This document shows positions 9,544 through 18,686 of a stretch of DNA of 64,000 nucleotides, piece by piece (positions within the stretch are counted from its first letter, which is position 1; each line of letters opens with the position of its first letter). The position numbers and the translations under genes are program-made. Location of the stretch: positions 372,001 through 436,000 of the forward strand of contig NZ_CP011801.1 in assembly GCF_001273775.1 (NCBI RefSeq). Direction: 5' to 3'. Source of the stretch: Nitrospira moscoviensis (GTDB lineage Bacteria; Nitrospirota; Nitrospiria; Nitrospirales; Nitrospiraceae). The notes under the pieces were generated by a model. The model was not told where the DNA came from and did no database searches. It saw nothing but the letters and a program-made list of their open reading frames with translations.

Positions 9544-9696
9544 TCAATGTCTGGCCGTCAAAGGCCGAGGTTCCTGGTCCGCTGCTTTTCGACGACCACA
9601 GTTCAGGCACGCAAACACTGTGATCGCGAGTCCGGCGTCCAAATCCACCGCCCGCTCCGGCAACATTGTTCCGCGGCACTTATCGCAAGTCTTCAT
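9544..9696 (-). CDS. 50-residue zinc-ribbon protein
   Basis: A short minus-strand gene. It starts MKTCDKCRGTMLPERAVDLD and continues with a hydrophobic strand and ACLNCGRRKA. The paired CxxC motifs (residues 4-7 and 30-33) are what a small zinc ribbon needs, with about 22 residues between the knuckles. No strong Shine-Dalgarno site precedes it. The function is unknown; such proteins may act as RNA-, DNA- or protein-binding adaptors. It lies alone between dapB and the YHS gene, pointing back toward dapB. Confidence 0.55.
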   Translation of the reverse strand: MKTCDKCRGTMLPERAVDLDAGLAITVFACLNCGRRKAADQEPRPLTARH

Positions 9697-9846
9697 GGGG
9701 CCCACTCTAACATTCCCGGAAATACCAGCATATCCTTCTGAAGTACTGGATGACGAAGAGCAGAGTCCCCATGATCGGCCCTATCCATGGGCCTTTTGGG
9801 CCGCGACGGCCCGTAGTATTCCAGAAGGAGCGTGCCAGGCTTTCGC

Positions 9847-9875
9847 TTGACACCTCCCACCCTGTCTCATAGGAT
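9847..9875 (+). promoter_or_regulatory. Sigma-70-type promoter of the YHS gene
   Basis: TTGACA at 9847-9852, a 17-base spacer and TAGGAT at 9870-9875 match the housekeeping consensus well. Transcription would begin near 9882, about 20 bases before the ATG at 9902. That rules against an earlier in-frame start at 9875. Confidence 0.7.
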
Positions 9876-9901
9876 TGTGGTCCCGCAGCCTATTGCCCAC
9901 T

Positions 9902-10156
9902 ATGTATAGACTCCTGCTGATTCTCGCCCTGCTTCTGCTGCTCTACTTCCTGCTGCGCCGGGCTTTCCGTGAATTCAAGCATCGGCACCTCGATGACCGA
10001 GGGGTGTCCGGTGATCCCGACCAAATGGTGCAGGATCCGGTCTGTCACACGTTCGTACCGAGAAAGACGGCGTTCGTCGAGACGGTCGGCGGGCAAACCT
10101 ACTGTTTCTGCAGCCGCGCCTGCGCTGCGGCGTTTCAGCAACAACTGTCGCGCTAA
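9902..10156 (+). CDS. Membrane-anchored YHS/TRASH-type metal-binding protein
   Basis: 84 residues: an N-terminal transmembrane helix (about 3-18) rich in leucine, a short basic stretch, then a YHS-type module MVQDPVCHTFVPR...YCFCSRACAAAF. The cysteines in DPVCH and CFCSRAC are the presumed metal ligands. Proteins of this design occur next to many different genes and are thought to sense or pass on metals, but no partner is visible here. The start at 9902 is chosen from the promoter just upstream. Its TAA overlaps the stop of the convergent lipoprotein gene. Confidence 0.75.
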   Translation: MYRLLLILALLLLLYFLLRRAFREFKHRHLDDRGVSGDPDQMVQDPVCHTFVPRKTAFVETVGGQTYCFCSRACAAAFQQQLSR

Positions 10157-10467
10157 CAACCGGAGTAGCTATAGTCGGAGAGTTTGTCTTCCTTGTCGAA
10201 CTTCAACGTGATCTGGCACTGATTCGGAGAAAAGTTGAAGAGGGGAGGACCGGATTTTCCACCGGCGATGCGGTAATAGGTCCAGGTTTCGCCGCCGAAA
10301 AACCGCGACGCCTTGCCGTCCGGCGCGCCCCAATTTTTCTCAAACCAGGCCTTGTCCTTGCCTTGCAACTCGGCCGGCTTCAGCGAGGCTTCCAGGTAGG
10401 GATTCCCGCCGCCGCAGGCGGTGAGCAGGAGGCACAGAGACAAGAGCCAGATCGATCGTCGCATCAT
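10153..10467 (-). CDS. Hypothetical lipoprotein
   Basis: 104 residues with an N-terminal signal (MMRRSIWLLSLCLLLTAC) ending in the lipobox LTAC. The mature part has AELQGKDKAWFEKNWGAPDG and a WTYY strand, a pattern like small SmpA/BamE-type or outer-membrane-anchored lipoproteins, though no family is certain. GAGGAG sits a few bases upstream of the double ATG, which is why 10467 is preferred to an in-frame start 11 codons earlier. It converges with the YHS gene, stops overlapping. Confidence 0.7.
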   Translation of the reverse strand: MMRRSIWLLSLCLLLTACGGGNPYLEASLKPAELQGKDKAWFEKNWGAPDGKASRFFGGETWTYYRIAGGKSGPPLFNFSPNQCQITLKFDKEDKLSDYSYSGC

Positions 10468-10646
10468 GAACTCCTCGGGCGAATGGCGTATGCACATCAA
10501 CGCGGGAGCGCGTCGTCGGTTGACGGATTCTAGCGGCCGGTCGGGGACCTGTCAAACTACGCAGAAGGAATTTGCAGCGCCGTCGAGTTCACCATAGAAT
10601 AGCCGATAAGAAACGCAGCCATCTTTCCATAGCGAAAGGAATTCCC

Positions 10647-11294
10647 ATGAAATTCTATCTGGACACCGCCAGCGTCAAAGAAATTCAGGAAGCCGCGAGC
10701 CTCGGTCTGTTGGACGGCGTCACGACGAATCCGTCCCTGGTCGCCAAGGAAGGACGGGTCTTCCGTGAGGTCCTCGTCGAGATCTGCAATATCGTCGATG
10801 GGCCGATCAGCGCGGAAGTGGTGAGCATCGAAGCGGACGCGATGGTGAAGGAAGGCAAGGAGCTGGCGAAGATCCACAAGAACATCGTCGTCAAAGTGCC
10901 GTTGATCCCCGAGGGCTTGAAGGCCACGAAGCGGCTGGCCGCCGAGGGCATCAAGGTCAACGTCACCCTCTGCTTTTCGCCGACCCAGGCCCTGCTCGCG
11001 GCCAAAGCCGGCGCCTGGTGCGTCTCGCCCTTCATCGGGCGGCTCGACGACGTCAGCTCGAACGGCATGGAACTGATCCGCCAGATCCTGACGATCTACA
11101 AAAACTACGACTTCCAAACATTTGTGTTGGTGGCGAGTGTGCGACACCCCCAGCATGTCGTGGAAGCGGCGCTGGCCGGCGGCCACATCTGCACGATGCC
11201 CTTTGCCGTCTTCCAGCAGTTGGTGAAGCATCCGCTCACCGACATCGGTTTGAAGAAGTTCCTCGCCGACTGGGAGACGCAGAACAAAAAGTAG
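10647..11294 (+). CDS. tal: Transaldolase (short TalC type)
   Basis: Moves a dihydroxyacetone unit between sugar phosphates in the non-oxidative pentose phosphate pathway. The 215-residue barrel starts [16 protein letters not shown], has [13 protein letters not shown], and the Schiff-base lysine in [11 protein letters not shown] (about residue 86). [19 protein letters not shown] has phenylalanine where fructose-6-phosphate aldolases carry tyrosine, favouring transaldolase. It stands alone and converges with the uracil-DNA glycosylase gene six bases away. Confidence 0.92.
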   Translation: MKFYLDTASVKEIQEAASLGLLDGVTTNPSLVAKEGRVFREVLVEICNIVDGPISAEVVSIEADAMVKEGKELAKIHKNIVVKVPLIPEGLKATKRLAAEGIKVNVTLCFSPTQALLAAKAGAWCVSPFIGRLDDVSSNGMELIRQILTIYKNYDFQTFVLVASVRHPQHVVEAALAGGHICTMPFAVFQQLVKHPLTDIGLKKFLADWETQNKK

Positions 11295-11300
11295 CCTGCG

Positions 11301-12029
11301 CTAAACAGGACCGGCCTTGTTCAGCTCGCGCCGCGCGGCGGCGAACACCGAATGGAACATCGGGCGGGTGAGTTTCCCCGTAAACGTATTTTGCTGGCTG
11401 GGATGGTAGGAGCTGAGCAGCAACACGCTCCACGGAAGCCGGTATGAAACGCCGTGCCCGAATTTCGGAACGGGAGAGGGAATCGCCAGGCCTTCGAGTT
11501 GGCAGACTTTAAGGTAGTGGTCGAACGCGATCTTGCCCAGCGCAATTACGACCCGTATCCGATCCAGCAACCGGACTTCTTCCCGCAGAAACCGCCGGCA
11601 CCGTTCAAATTCGTCGGGCAGCGGCTTGTTATCCGGCGGCGCGCAGCGCACCGTCGCGCCGATGTAACAATCCGTGAGAGCCAATCCGTCGTCACGATGG
11701 ATCGACGTGGCCTGGTTGGCGAACCCATACCGGTGCAGCGCGCCATAGAGCCAGTCGCCGCTGCGGTCGCCGGTGAAGATGCGGCCCGTGCGATTGCCGC
11801 CATGGGCGGCGGGGGCCAGGCCCAACACGTAAAGCCTCGCGGTGGGATCGCCGAATCCGGGGACCGGCCGGCCCCAGTAGATCCAGTCCTTGAACTGGCG
11901 CCGCTTGGTTCGCGCCACCTCCTGGCGATAAGCGACCAGCCGTTCGCAGGCCGTGCAGTCCACGATCGCGGCGTTCAACACGTTGAGGCTTCGCATGCCG
12001 CCGGAGTCTACCATGAACGAGAACCGCAT
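11301..12029 (-). CDS. Uracil-DNA glycosylase, family 5 (UdgB-like)
   Basis: Removes uracil and deaminated bases from DNA. The product (242 residues from the first ATG) has LGLAPAAHGGNRTGRIFTGD, the first active-site motif typical of family 5, which lacks the usual catalytic aspartate or asparagine. SSYHPSQQNTFTGKL is the second motif. Cysteines in DCTACERL, RCAPP and RCRRF fit a 4Fe-4S cluster as in families 4 and 5. The start is uncertain: the ATG at 11996 also leaves the whole domain. Confidence 0.88.
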   Translation of the reverse strand: MRFSFMVDSGGMRSLNVLNAAIVDCTACERLVAYRQEVARTKRRQFKDWIYWGRPVPGFGDPTARLYVLGLAPAAHGGNRTGRIFTGDRSGDWLYGALHRYGFANQATSIHRDDGLALTDCYIGATVRCAPPDNKPLPDEFERCRRFLREEVRLLDRIRVVIALGKIAFDHYLKVCQLEGLAIPSPVPKFGHGVSYRLPWSVLLLSSYHPSQQNTFTGKLTRPMFHSVFAAARRELNKAGPV

Positions 12030-12111
12030 TCCGCTTGCCGGTGGTAGGGTGAGCTGTTAGCATGGCGTCGCCGGGTCACCTGCTTACGCTCTGCCGGGAG
12101 GAACGTCCTGC

Positions 12112-13170
12112 ATGATTGCCGCGACCGTACGTGTCTTCTGTTCCGCCGTCGTGCTCAGTCTCTTCATGACGATACCCTTCAAAGCCCAGGCCGTGACGGA
12201 TGCCGGAGACGGCAAAGACGCCGCCAAAGAGACGGAGCGGGATCTGATCGTGCCCGAGCCTCTCGAAGGACCGCCGGAGCCGGAGGATCGTCTGGTGATC
12301 CTGCCCGAGATCAAGCGGGAAGGGGAGCGGTTCTTCCTCAGTTCCTTCAAACTGCCCGACAAGCTCATGTTTGCGGGGCAGCCGGTTCCCTTGGACAATT
12401 GGCAGGTGCGCGAACGGATCGAGTACGAGTTCTACCAGTTTTTGGAAGACCAGGGCGAAAGCATCATTCTCGCCAAGCGCACGGGGCGTTGTTTCCCGCC
12501 GGCCGAGAAGCAGCTCGCCGAGGCGGGCCTGCCAGATGATCTCAAATACATGCTGCTCGTCGAAAGCAAATGCGTCGCGGCGGCCTATTCGCGCGCCAAA
12601 GCGTCGGGGCCCTGGCAATTCATCGGGTCCACCGGACGGCGCTATCAGCTGAAGAGCGACGCCGTCCGCGACGAGCGCCGGAATCTTGAAATGTCGACCG
12701 AGGCCGCGATCAAGTATCTGCGGTATCTGAAGGATTTCCAGCACGGCGACTGGTTCCTGGCGATGGCCTCCTACAACGCCGGCGAAGATCGCGTGCGGAA
12801 ACTGCTCAAGGAACAGAAAGTGACGGACTATTGGAAGATGCACGGGCCGCGGGAAACCATGCGCTACGTGCCGCGCATCATCGCGGCCAAGGAAATTTAC
12901 TCGCAGCCGGAGAAATATCTCGGCCTGACGAAGAAAGACCTCTATACGCCGGTGGAGACCGAAACCGTCACCGTCAATATCAAAGAAGCGCAGCGCGCGC
13001 TGACCTCCGTGGCGGAAGAATACGGGACCTATTACCTGGAATTGCGGATGTTGAATCCGGAGTTCAAGAAAGACGTGTTGCCGCGAGGGACGTACCAGAT
13101 CAAAGTCCCGCGGCAATCTTGTCCGAACCGGTGTTTTAAACAGGACAAAGCGCCCTCGCCCGCTCCGTAA
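12112..13170 (+). CDS. Periplasmic lytic transglycosylase (MltD-like)
   Basis: 352 residues with a signal peptide (about 1-27). The SLT domain at about 140-270 holds MLLVESKC, whose glutamate is the likely catalytic residue, followed by ASGPWQFIGSTGRRYQL and MASYNAGEDRVRKLL. The C-terminal 60 residues end in GTYQIKVPRQS, which looks like a worn LysM- or peptidoglycan-binding tail. The enzyme would cleave peptidoglycan with formation of anhydro-muropeptides. GGGAGGA precedes the ATG. Its TAA overlaps the start of the glycerate kinase gene by one base. Confidence 0.88.
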   Translation: MIAATVRVFCSAVVLSLFMTIPFKAQAVTDAGDGKDAAKETERDLIVPEPLEGPPEPEDRLVILPEIKREGERFFLSSFKLPDKLMFAGQPVPLDNWQVRERIEYEFYQFLEDQGESIILAKRTGRCFPPAEKQLAEAGLPDDLKYMLLVESKCVAAAYSRAKASGPWQFIGSTGRRYQLKSDAVRDERRNLEMSTEAAIKYLRYLKDFQHGDWFLAMASYNAGEDRVRKLLKEQKVTDYWKMHGPRETMRYVPRIIAAKEIYSQPEKYLGLTKKDLYTPVETETVTVNIKEAQRALTSVAEEYGTYYLELRMLNPEFKKDVLPRGTYQIKVPRQSCPNRCFKQDKAPSPAP

Positions 13171-14510
13171 TGCCGCTGCGCGTGCCAGCGTCGCCGGTCC
13201 GATCGCTTCTGCGGAAGACGATTACCGCGGGGCTGCAGGCGGCCGATCCCTTCCAGGCGGTTCTCCGCGCCGTCTCGTTCACTGGCGCCTCGCTCCGCGT
13301 CGGCCGCCGTCGATACGACCTTTCCCGGTATGACCGCGTCATCGTGATCGGAGCAGGAAAGGCGTCGGCCCGCATGGCGCAGGCGCTTGAATCACTGTTG
13401 GGTCCTCGGGTGGACGGCGGCCTCGTTGTCGTCAAGCGGGGACATGGAACCCGGACCAAGCGCATTGAGATTGCCGAAACAGGCCATCCGATTCCGGACC
13501 GTGCCGGGCTGCGGACAGGCCGGCGCATCAAAGGGATGGTCGAAGAACTGACGCCGCGCGATCTCGTCATCGTCGCCTTGTCCGGCGGCGCATCCAGTCT
13601 CTTGCCGGCCCCCCCGCCCGGCGTGAGTCTGGCGGAGAAACAGCGCACGACTCGATTGTTGCTCAGAAGCGGCGCGACGATTCAGGAGATCAACGTCGTC
13701 CGCAAGCATCTGTCGGTGTTGAAGGGCGGCGGCTTGGCGGCGTCGACGAACGCGACGATCGTGACGCTCATCCTGTCCGATGTCATCGGCGACGATCTTG
13801 GTTCGATCGGCTCCGGGCCGACTGCGGCGGATCCTTCCCGGTTCGCCGACGCCATCGCTGTGCTGCGGCGGTACAAGATCTGGAATCGGATTCCAGAATC
13901 TGTGCGCCGTCATTTACGAGGCGGCCGGCGCGGCCTCGTCCCGGAAACGGTGAAGCCCGGCGCGCGCCTGTTGCGCCGAGTCCACCACGAGATCGTCGGC
14001 AACAATCGGCTCATGCTGGCCGCGGCGGCGGATGCGGCTCAACGAGCCGGGTTCCGCACGATCCTATTATCGACGGCCATCACCGGTGAGGCGCAGGAGG
14101 CGGCGCGGCGGTGGGCGGCTCTGGCTCATCTGATTGCAAGCGGAAACAAACCGCCGTTACGGCGGCCCTGTTGTGTCGTCGCGGGGGGCGAGACGACCGT
14201 GACGGTCACCGGCCGAGGCAAGGGGGGACGGGCACAGGAGTTCGCCGCCGCGGCGGCGCTGGGCATCGCAGGCCTTCCGAAGGTCTGGGCGGCGGCGCTG
14301 GGGACGGATGGAACCGACGGCCCGACGGACGTGGCCGGCGCGGTGGTAAGCGGAGGCACGGCGGCGGTGGCTCGGATGATGGGAGTCGATCTGCGGCGCG
14401 CGCTCAAGCGGCACGATACCTATCCGGCCTTGCAAGCCCTCGGCTGCCACATCGCCACCGGTCCCACCGGCACCAATGTCAATGATCTTTACCTCCTCCT
14501 GCTTCCGTAG
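13170..14510 (+). CDS. Glycerate 2-kinase (MOFRL/GckA family)
   Basis: Phosphorylates D-glycerate to 2-phosphoglycerate. The 446-residue protein has the N-terminal glycerate kinase domain, with VIVIGAGKASARMAQALE, VALSGGASSLLPAP and INVVRKHLSVLKGGGLA, and the C-terminal MOFRL domain with GGETTVTVTGRGKGGRAQEF. Length and order are those of the bacterial GckA/TtuD type. It is coupled to the transglycosylase gene upstream and followed after 15 bases by a PEP-utilising enzyme gene. Confidence 0.93.
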   Translation: MPLRVPASPVRSLLRKTITAGLQAADPFQAVLRAVSFTGASLRVGRRRYDLSRYDRVIVIGAGKASARMAQALESLLGPRVDGGLVVVKRGHGTRTKRIEIAETGHPIPDRAGLRTGRRIKGMVEELTPRDLVIVALSGGASSLLPAPPPGVSLAEKQRTTRLLLRSGATIQEINVVRKHLSVLKGGGLAASTNATIVTLILSDVIGDDLGSIGSGPTAADPSRFADAIAVLRRYKIWNRIPESVRRHLRGGRRGLVPETVKPGARLLRRVHHEIVGNNRLMLAAAADAAQRAGFRTILLSTAITGEAQEAARRWAALAHLIASGNKPPLRRPCCVVAGGETTVTVTGRGKGGRAQEFAAAAALGIAGLPKVWAAALGTDGTDGPTDVAGAVVSGGTAAVARMMGVDLRRALKRHDTYPALQALGCHIATGPTGTNVNDLYLLLLP

Positions 14511-14525
14511 CTACTATCCGAGCGG

Positions 14526-17156
14526 ATGGCACGCCCACTCATTCTTCCGTTGTCCCATTGTTCCGATGCCAGGTTGGCTGGCGGCAAGGCGGCGGGCTTG
14601 GCTCGACTGTTGGGCGCCGGCTTTCCCGTGCCGCCCGGCATCTGTCTCACCACGGAAGCGTATCGCCGTTACGTCGAAGGGCAGGCGCTTGTCGAGCCCG
14701 GTCTCTGGCGCAGTGCCCTTGGGTTGCCGGAAGCAGAACGGCTGGCGCTGCTTGCGGATAGCCGACGCCGTATCAAAGAGCTGAACCTTGCCGAGTTGGC
14801 GGGGCAATGGGAGGCGCAGCTCGAATCGTTGCATAGCCCGCCCGATACCACATGGGCCGTCCGCTCGTCGGCGACCAACGAGGACCTCGGCGCGGCGAGC
14901 TTTGCCGGGCTCTATCGGACCCATCTCGGTCTCGCCCGTGATCGTATTGAGGCGGCCGTTACGGATCTCTGGGCATCGCTCTGGGAGGATGCGGTCGTGC
15001 GATACCTACTGCAACGCTCCGCCGCCCCTGCCGCTCCTTCCATGGCGGTGGTGGTCCAACCCACGATGGAAGCCCGAGTCTCCGGTGTCTGTTACTCGAT
15101 CCATCCGGTGACCGGACGATCCAACCGCGTGGCGGTGAACGCAGTGCCGGGATTGGCCGAACCGCTCGTCGAAGGACGAGTCATGCCGGACCAGTACGTC
15201 GTGGAAACGAGCGAGACCGGCCGCCCGGTATCCATCCGGACACGCACCATCGCCGAGAAATCGGAACGACTCGTTGTGACCCGCGACGGCCTGCGGTGCG
15301 ACCCTCTCCCGGACGCCGCCCGGCATCAGTCTGCTCTGTCCGACGAAGAGCTCCTCTCATTGGCGCACACGGCCAAGGACGTGGAGCGCGCTTTGGGCCA
15401 TCCGGTGGATCTCGAATGGTTGTTCGACGAGCGGCAATTGTGGGTCGTGCAGGCCCGGCCGATCACCGCCGTCCGGCCGTCCTCGGATCTGACGAACGAA
15501 GACTGTGAGTGGTCGCGGGCGAATTTCAAAGAGACCATGCCGGACGTGCCAAGTCCGTTAGGCCTCTCCTTCCTCGAATATTTCATGGAGGCCTATATCG
15601 TCGCGAAGTACCGCCGACTGGGCTGCCGGATTCCCCAGGGAGTGACGGCGGTGCGCACCTTGCACGGTCGTCCCTATCTAAACGTCACGTTGTTCCACAG
15701 CTTCATCGGACAATTGGGCGGCGACACCTCCTTATTGACCGAGCAACTGGGAGGCGAACCGCTGGCCCGCCCGCCGGCGGTGAAACGGCTGGCGGGGGTG
15801 AAGCTGGCCCGGGCCGCCGTCCTGATCTTTGCCGAGATGAGACGAGTCCAGAAGGATGGCCCGCGTCTGTTCGCCGAGATGGAACAGCTGGCGAGCACGT
15901 ATCGTCAGGACCGGGTCAAATCGTACTCGTTGGACGAGCTGGCGAGGCATCTCGATGAACTGGGCCGCTGGCTCGATCGCCACGAGGTGACGTTCGGCAT
16001 CGCGGCGGCAGTCGGGCAATGTCTGCAGGCGTTCAGCTCGCTCCTGCCTCGTTGGCTCGGGGACGATTGGAGAATGCTGCTGAACGATGCCCTGCGGGGG
16101 CAAGGGACCGTGATCAGCGCACAACAAATCGTTCGGCTGGCTGAGGCGGCCAACATCGCGCGGCATGAGAAAGAAATCCAGCACGGTCTGGTGCAGGACA
16201 ATTGGGATCTCGCAGCGTTGCGACGGTACGCTCCCTCGTCGACCTTTACGGCGGCGTTTGATCGATATCTGGAGGACTATGGCCACCGTGGAATTGCCGA
16301 GTCCGATATCATGTCGCCGAGAATGTCCGATCATCCGGATGCCATCCTCGACGTCATACGCACTCAGCTGCGAGGACCGGCGCGCAACCCCGAAGACATG
16401 CTTGACCGCCAACGCCGCGTGCGAACGTCGGCGCTTGCGACCATCCGCACCCGCTTGGGATGGCGATGGGATCGCCGGGCCGTCTTTTCCTGGTGGTATC
16501 GCCGCCTCTGCCGGTTCTTCGCGCTGCGTGAAGCCAATCGGCACCATCTGATGCACTATTCCACCGCCGCGAGAAACCTCTTGTTGTGTTTCGGTGAGCG
16601 GCTCGTCGAGCGCAGGATCTTCCGTTCGCCTGAGGACATCTTTTTTCTCACGGTGAACGAACGGACGGCCGTGCTTTCGGAGAGCGGACGGAACTGGGCG
16701 GCGCTGATTCAGCGGCGGCGGGTCGATCGGGAGCGCTGGCTCGCCATCCAAGTGCCGGATACCATCAGGGAGTGGGAAGAGGCGGCCGGCGGCTCGGCGC
16801 CGGCCGCCGATCCGGATCGTGACGGTCTCTTGCGGGGGATTCCGATCAGCAGCGGCATCGTGACGGGTCCCGTACGTCTCCTGCGGTCGCCGGAGGACTG
16901 GAGCCGCATCGGACGGGGCGACATCATCGTGGCGCCGGTGATCGATCCCGGCATGGCGCCGCTCTTTGCCGTGGCCGCCGGCTTGATCGCCGAACTCGGC
17001 GGCACGCTGTCGCACGGCGCGATCATTGCGCGGGAGTACGGACTGCCGACCGTCGCCAACGTGCCGGGCGCCATGGCGCGTTTGCAGGATGGACAGCGCG
17101 CCATACTGGATGCGGGCGCCGGGACGATCCGCGTCGGGGAGCCTCCTGATTCGTGA
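14526..17156 (+). CDS. PEP-utilising phosphotransferase-like enzyme
   Basis: 876 residues in the order seen in PEP synthase and rifampicin phosphotransferase. An N-terminal ATP-grasp domain (about 1-320) contains GGKAAGLARLLGAGFPVPPG, RSSATNEDLGAASFAG and EWLFDERQLWVVQARPIT. A middle domain of about 430 residues follows, then a C-terminal swivelling domain with GGTLSHGAIIAREYGLPTV, whose histidine carries the phosphate. PEP synthase would need a C-terminal TIM barrel, which is missing. The layout is therefore ATP and unknown acceptor, as in Rph. The acceptor is not known. Confidence 0.85.
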   Translation: MARPLILPLSHCSDARLAGGKAAGLARLLGAGFPVPPGICLTTEAYRRYVEGQALVEPGLWRSALGLPEAERLALLADSRRRIKELNLAELAGQWEAQLESLHSPPDTTWAVRSSATNEDLGAASFAGLYRTHLGLARDRIEAAVTDLWASLWEDAVVRYLLQRSAAPAAPSMAVVVQPTMEARVSGVCYSIHPVTGRSNRVAVNAVPGLAEPLVEGRVMPDQYVVETSETGRPVSIRTRTIAEKSERLVVTRDGLRCDPLPDAARHQSALSDEELLSLAHTAKDVERALGHPVDLEWLFDERQLWVVQARPITAVRPSSDLTNEDCEWSRANFKETMPDVPSPLGLSFLEYFMEAYIVAKYRRLGCRIPQGVTAVRTLHGRPYLNVTLFHSFIGQLGGDTSLLTEQLGGEPLARPPAVKRLAGVKLARAAVLIFAEMRRVQKDGPRLFAEMEQLASTYRQDRVKSYSLDELARHLDELGRWLDRHEVTFGIAAAVGQCLQAFSSLLPRWLGDDWRMLLNDALRGQGTVISAQQIVRLAEAANIARHEKEIQHGLVQDNWDLAALRRYAPSSTFTAAFDRYLEDYGHRGIAESDIMSPRMSDHPDAILDVIRTQLRGPARNPEDMLDRQRRVRTSALATIRTRLGWRWDRRAVFSWWYRRLCRFFALREANRHHLMHYSTAARNLLLCFGERLVERRIFRSPEDIFFLTVNERTAVLSESGRNWAALIQRRRVDRERWLAIQVPDTIREWEEAAGGSAPAADPDRDGLLRGIPISSGIVTGPVRLLRSPEDWSRIGRGDIIVAPVIDPGMAPLFAVAAGLIAELGGTLSHGAIIAREYGLPTVANVPGAMARLQDGQRAILDAGAGTIRVGEPPDS

Positions 17157-17317
17157 TCCTTAGCGAGAAGGGCTAGGGCCGATTGACTCTGGCAATTGCT
17201 GTTCTTGACGTTTGGAGATCCTTTGCGTACCCTTCGGCAGCTTTCTCCCCCGCATGATTCACCACCGATCGATGGTCAATGTTCGCGCCCGATGGCGCGG
17301 TGACGAGAGGCGAGCGC

Positions 17318-18676
17318 ATGAGTGAAATCATTACGCTTGTGACGGTCGCTGCCGCCGGCGTGCTGCTCGGCGCCGCCCTGGCCGGCCTTTGGGTCTCGGT
17401 TCGCCTGCGTGCCCAGTCGCAGCGGGCGGAAGCGACGGTCGACGAGCTCCGGAAGCAGCTGGATCGCGAACGTGACGCGGGGGCGGAGCTGCGCCGGGAA
17501 TTGGACGAGAGCCGACAGGTCCGCGTGGCCGCCGAGACGAGGCTCGCCGACACGGTCAAGCAGGTGGCCGATCAACAGGCGCTCCTCGACCAGGCGCGCC
17601 ACGAATTGGTCGCGTCCTTTCAAGCGCTGTCCGGGGAAGCGCTCAAACAAAACAACGAAGCCTTTCTGAAGCTGGCCAAGGTCTCGTTCGAGGCGCTGCA
17701 GGCCAAGGCCGAAGGGGATCTGGCCCAGCGGCAGCAGGCGATCGACGGCCTCGTGCGGCCGCTGCACGAGTCGTTGCAGCGGTACGACGAACAAATGCGC
17801 CTGTTAGAGCAGTCGCGCCAGTCCGCCTACGGCGGGCTGGATCAGCATTTGAAGCTGCTGGCGGAATCCCATCAACGGTTGCAGCAGGAGACGGGCAATC
17901 TCGTGAAGGCCTTGCGTGCGCCGACCGTGCGCGGTCAGTGGGGCGAGATTACGCTGAAACGGGTCGCGGAACTAGCCGGTATGGTGGACCATTGCGATTT
18001 TGTCGAACAAACGACGGTCGGCGGCGATGAGGGCCGGTTCCGGCCGGACATGGTCGTCAATTTGCCGGGCGGGCGGCAGATCATCGTCGATGCGAAAACG
18101 GTGCTCTCCGCCTATCTCGATGCGCACGAAGCACCGGACGACCAGCAGCGGACTGAGGCGCTGCGCCGCCATGCAGGCCAGGTCCGGAGCCGCATGGAAG
18201 AGTTGTCGCTCAAGGCCTATTGGACGCAGTTCGACCGCGCACCCGAGTTCGTGGTGCTGTTTCTACCGGGTGAACAGTTTCTCGGCGCCGCCTTGGATCA
18301 GGACCCGCGCTTGATCGAAGAAGGGTTCGCCCGCGGCGTCGTGCTCGCCACCCCGGCGACCTTGATCGCGCTCTTGCGGGCCGTCGCCTACGGCTGGCGG
18401 CAAGAGCAGCTCGCCGCGCATGCGGAAGAAGCCGGCAAGCTGGGAAAGGATCTGTACGAGCGCATGGCGGTCCTGGCGGAACATCTGAACGATGTCGGGC
18501 AGGCACTCGGGAAAAGTGTCTCGGCCTACAACCGGGCGGTCGGCTCGCTGGAGACGCGCATTCTGCCCGCGGCGCGGCGCTTCAAAGAGCTGGGCGTGTC
18601 GTCCGACAAGGAGATTCCGCTGCTGGAACCGGCCGAGCTGCTGCCGCGCAAGACGCTGCCGTTCGAATCGGAATAA
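17318..18676 (+). CDS. rmuC: DNA recombination protein RmuC
   Basis: 452 residues. An N-terminal transmembrane helix (about 5-25) is followed by a long coiled coil rich in Arg, Glu and Gln (about 30-165). The RmuC nuclease-like domain comes next, with VRGQWGEITLKRVAELAGM, RFRPDMVVNLPGG and IIVDAKTVLSAYLDA; the PD-(D/E)XK-like residues lie in the last two. RmuC limits DNA inversions. The ATG at 17318 follows GAGGCGAGC and gives the helix directly; an ATG 13 codons earlier is possible. Confidence 0.92.
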   Translation: MSEIITLVTVAAAGVLLGAALAGLWVSVRLRAQSQRAEATVDELRKQLDRERDAGAELRRELDESRQVRVAAETRLADTVKQVADQQALLDQARHELVASFQALSGEALKQNNEAFLKLAKVSFEALQAKAEGDLAQRQQAIDGLVRPLHESLQRYDEQMRLLEQSRQSAYGGLDQHLKLLAESHQRLQQETGNLVKALRAPTVRGQWGEITLKRVAELAGMVDHCDFVEQTTVGGDEGRFRPDMVVNLPGGRQIIVDAKTVLSAYLDAHEAPDDQQRTEALRRHAGQVRSRMEELSLKAYWTQFDRAPEFVVLFLPGEQFLGAALDQDPRLIEEGFARGVVLATPATLIALLRAVAYGWRQEQLAAHAEEAGKLGKDLYERMAVLAEHLNDVGQALGKSVSAYNRAVGSLETRILPAARRFKELGVSSDKEIPLLEPAELLPRKTLPFESE

Positions 18677-18686
18677 AGGAGCCCGC

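Noticed and set aside
9371-9850. 159-codon plus-strand frame after dapB
   Set aside because: No motif and no ribosome site; it overlaps the minus-strand zinc-ribbon gene, whose paired CxxC is more convincing.
17205-17233. TTGACG-N17-TACCCT as a promoter of rmuC
   Set aside because: The -10 half is poor and the distance to the gene is long; not better than chance in this base composition.
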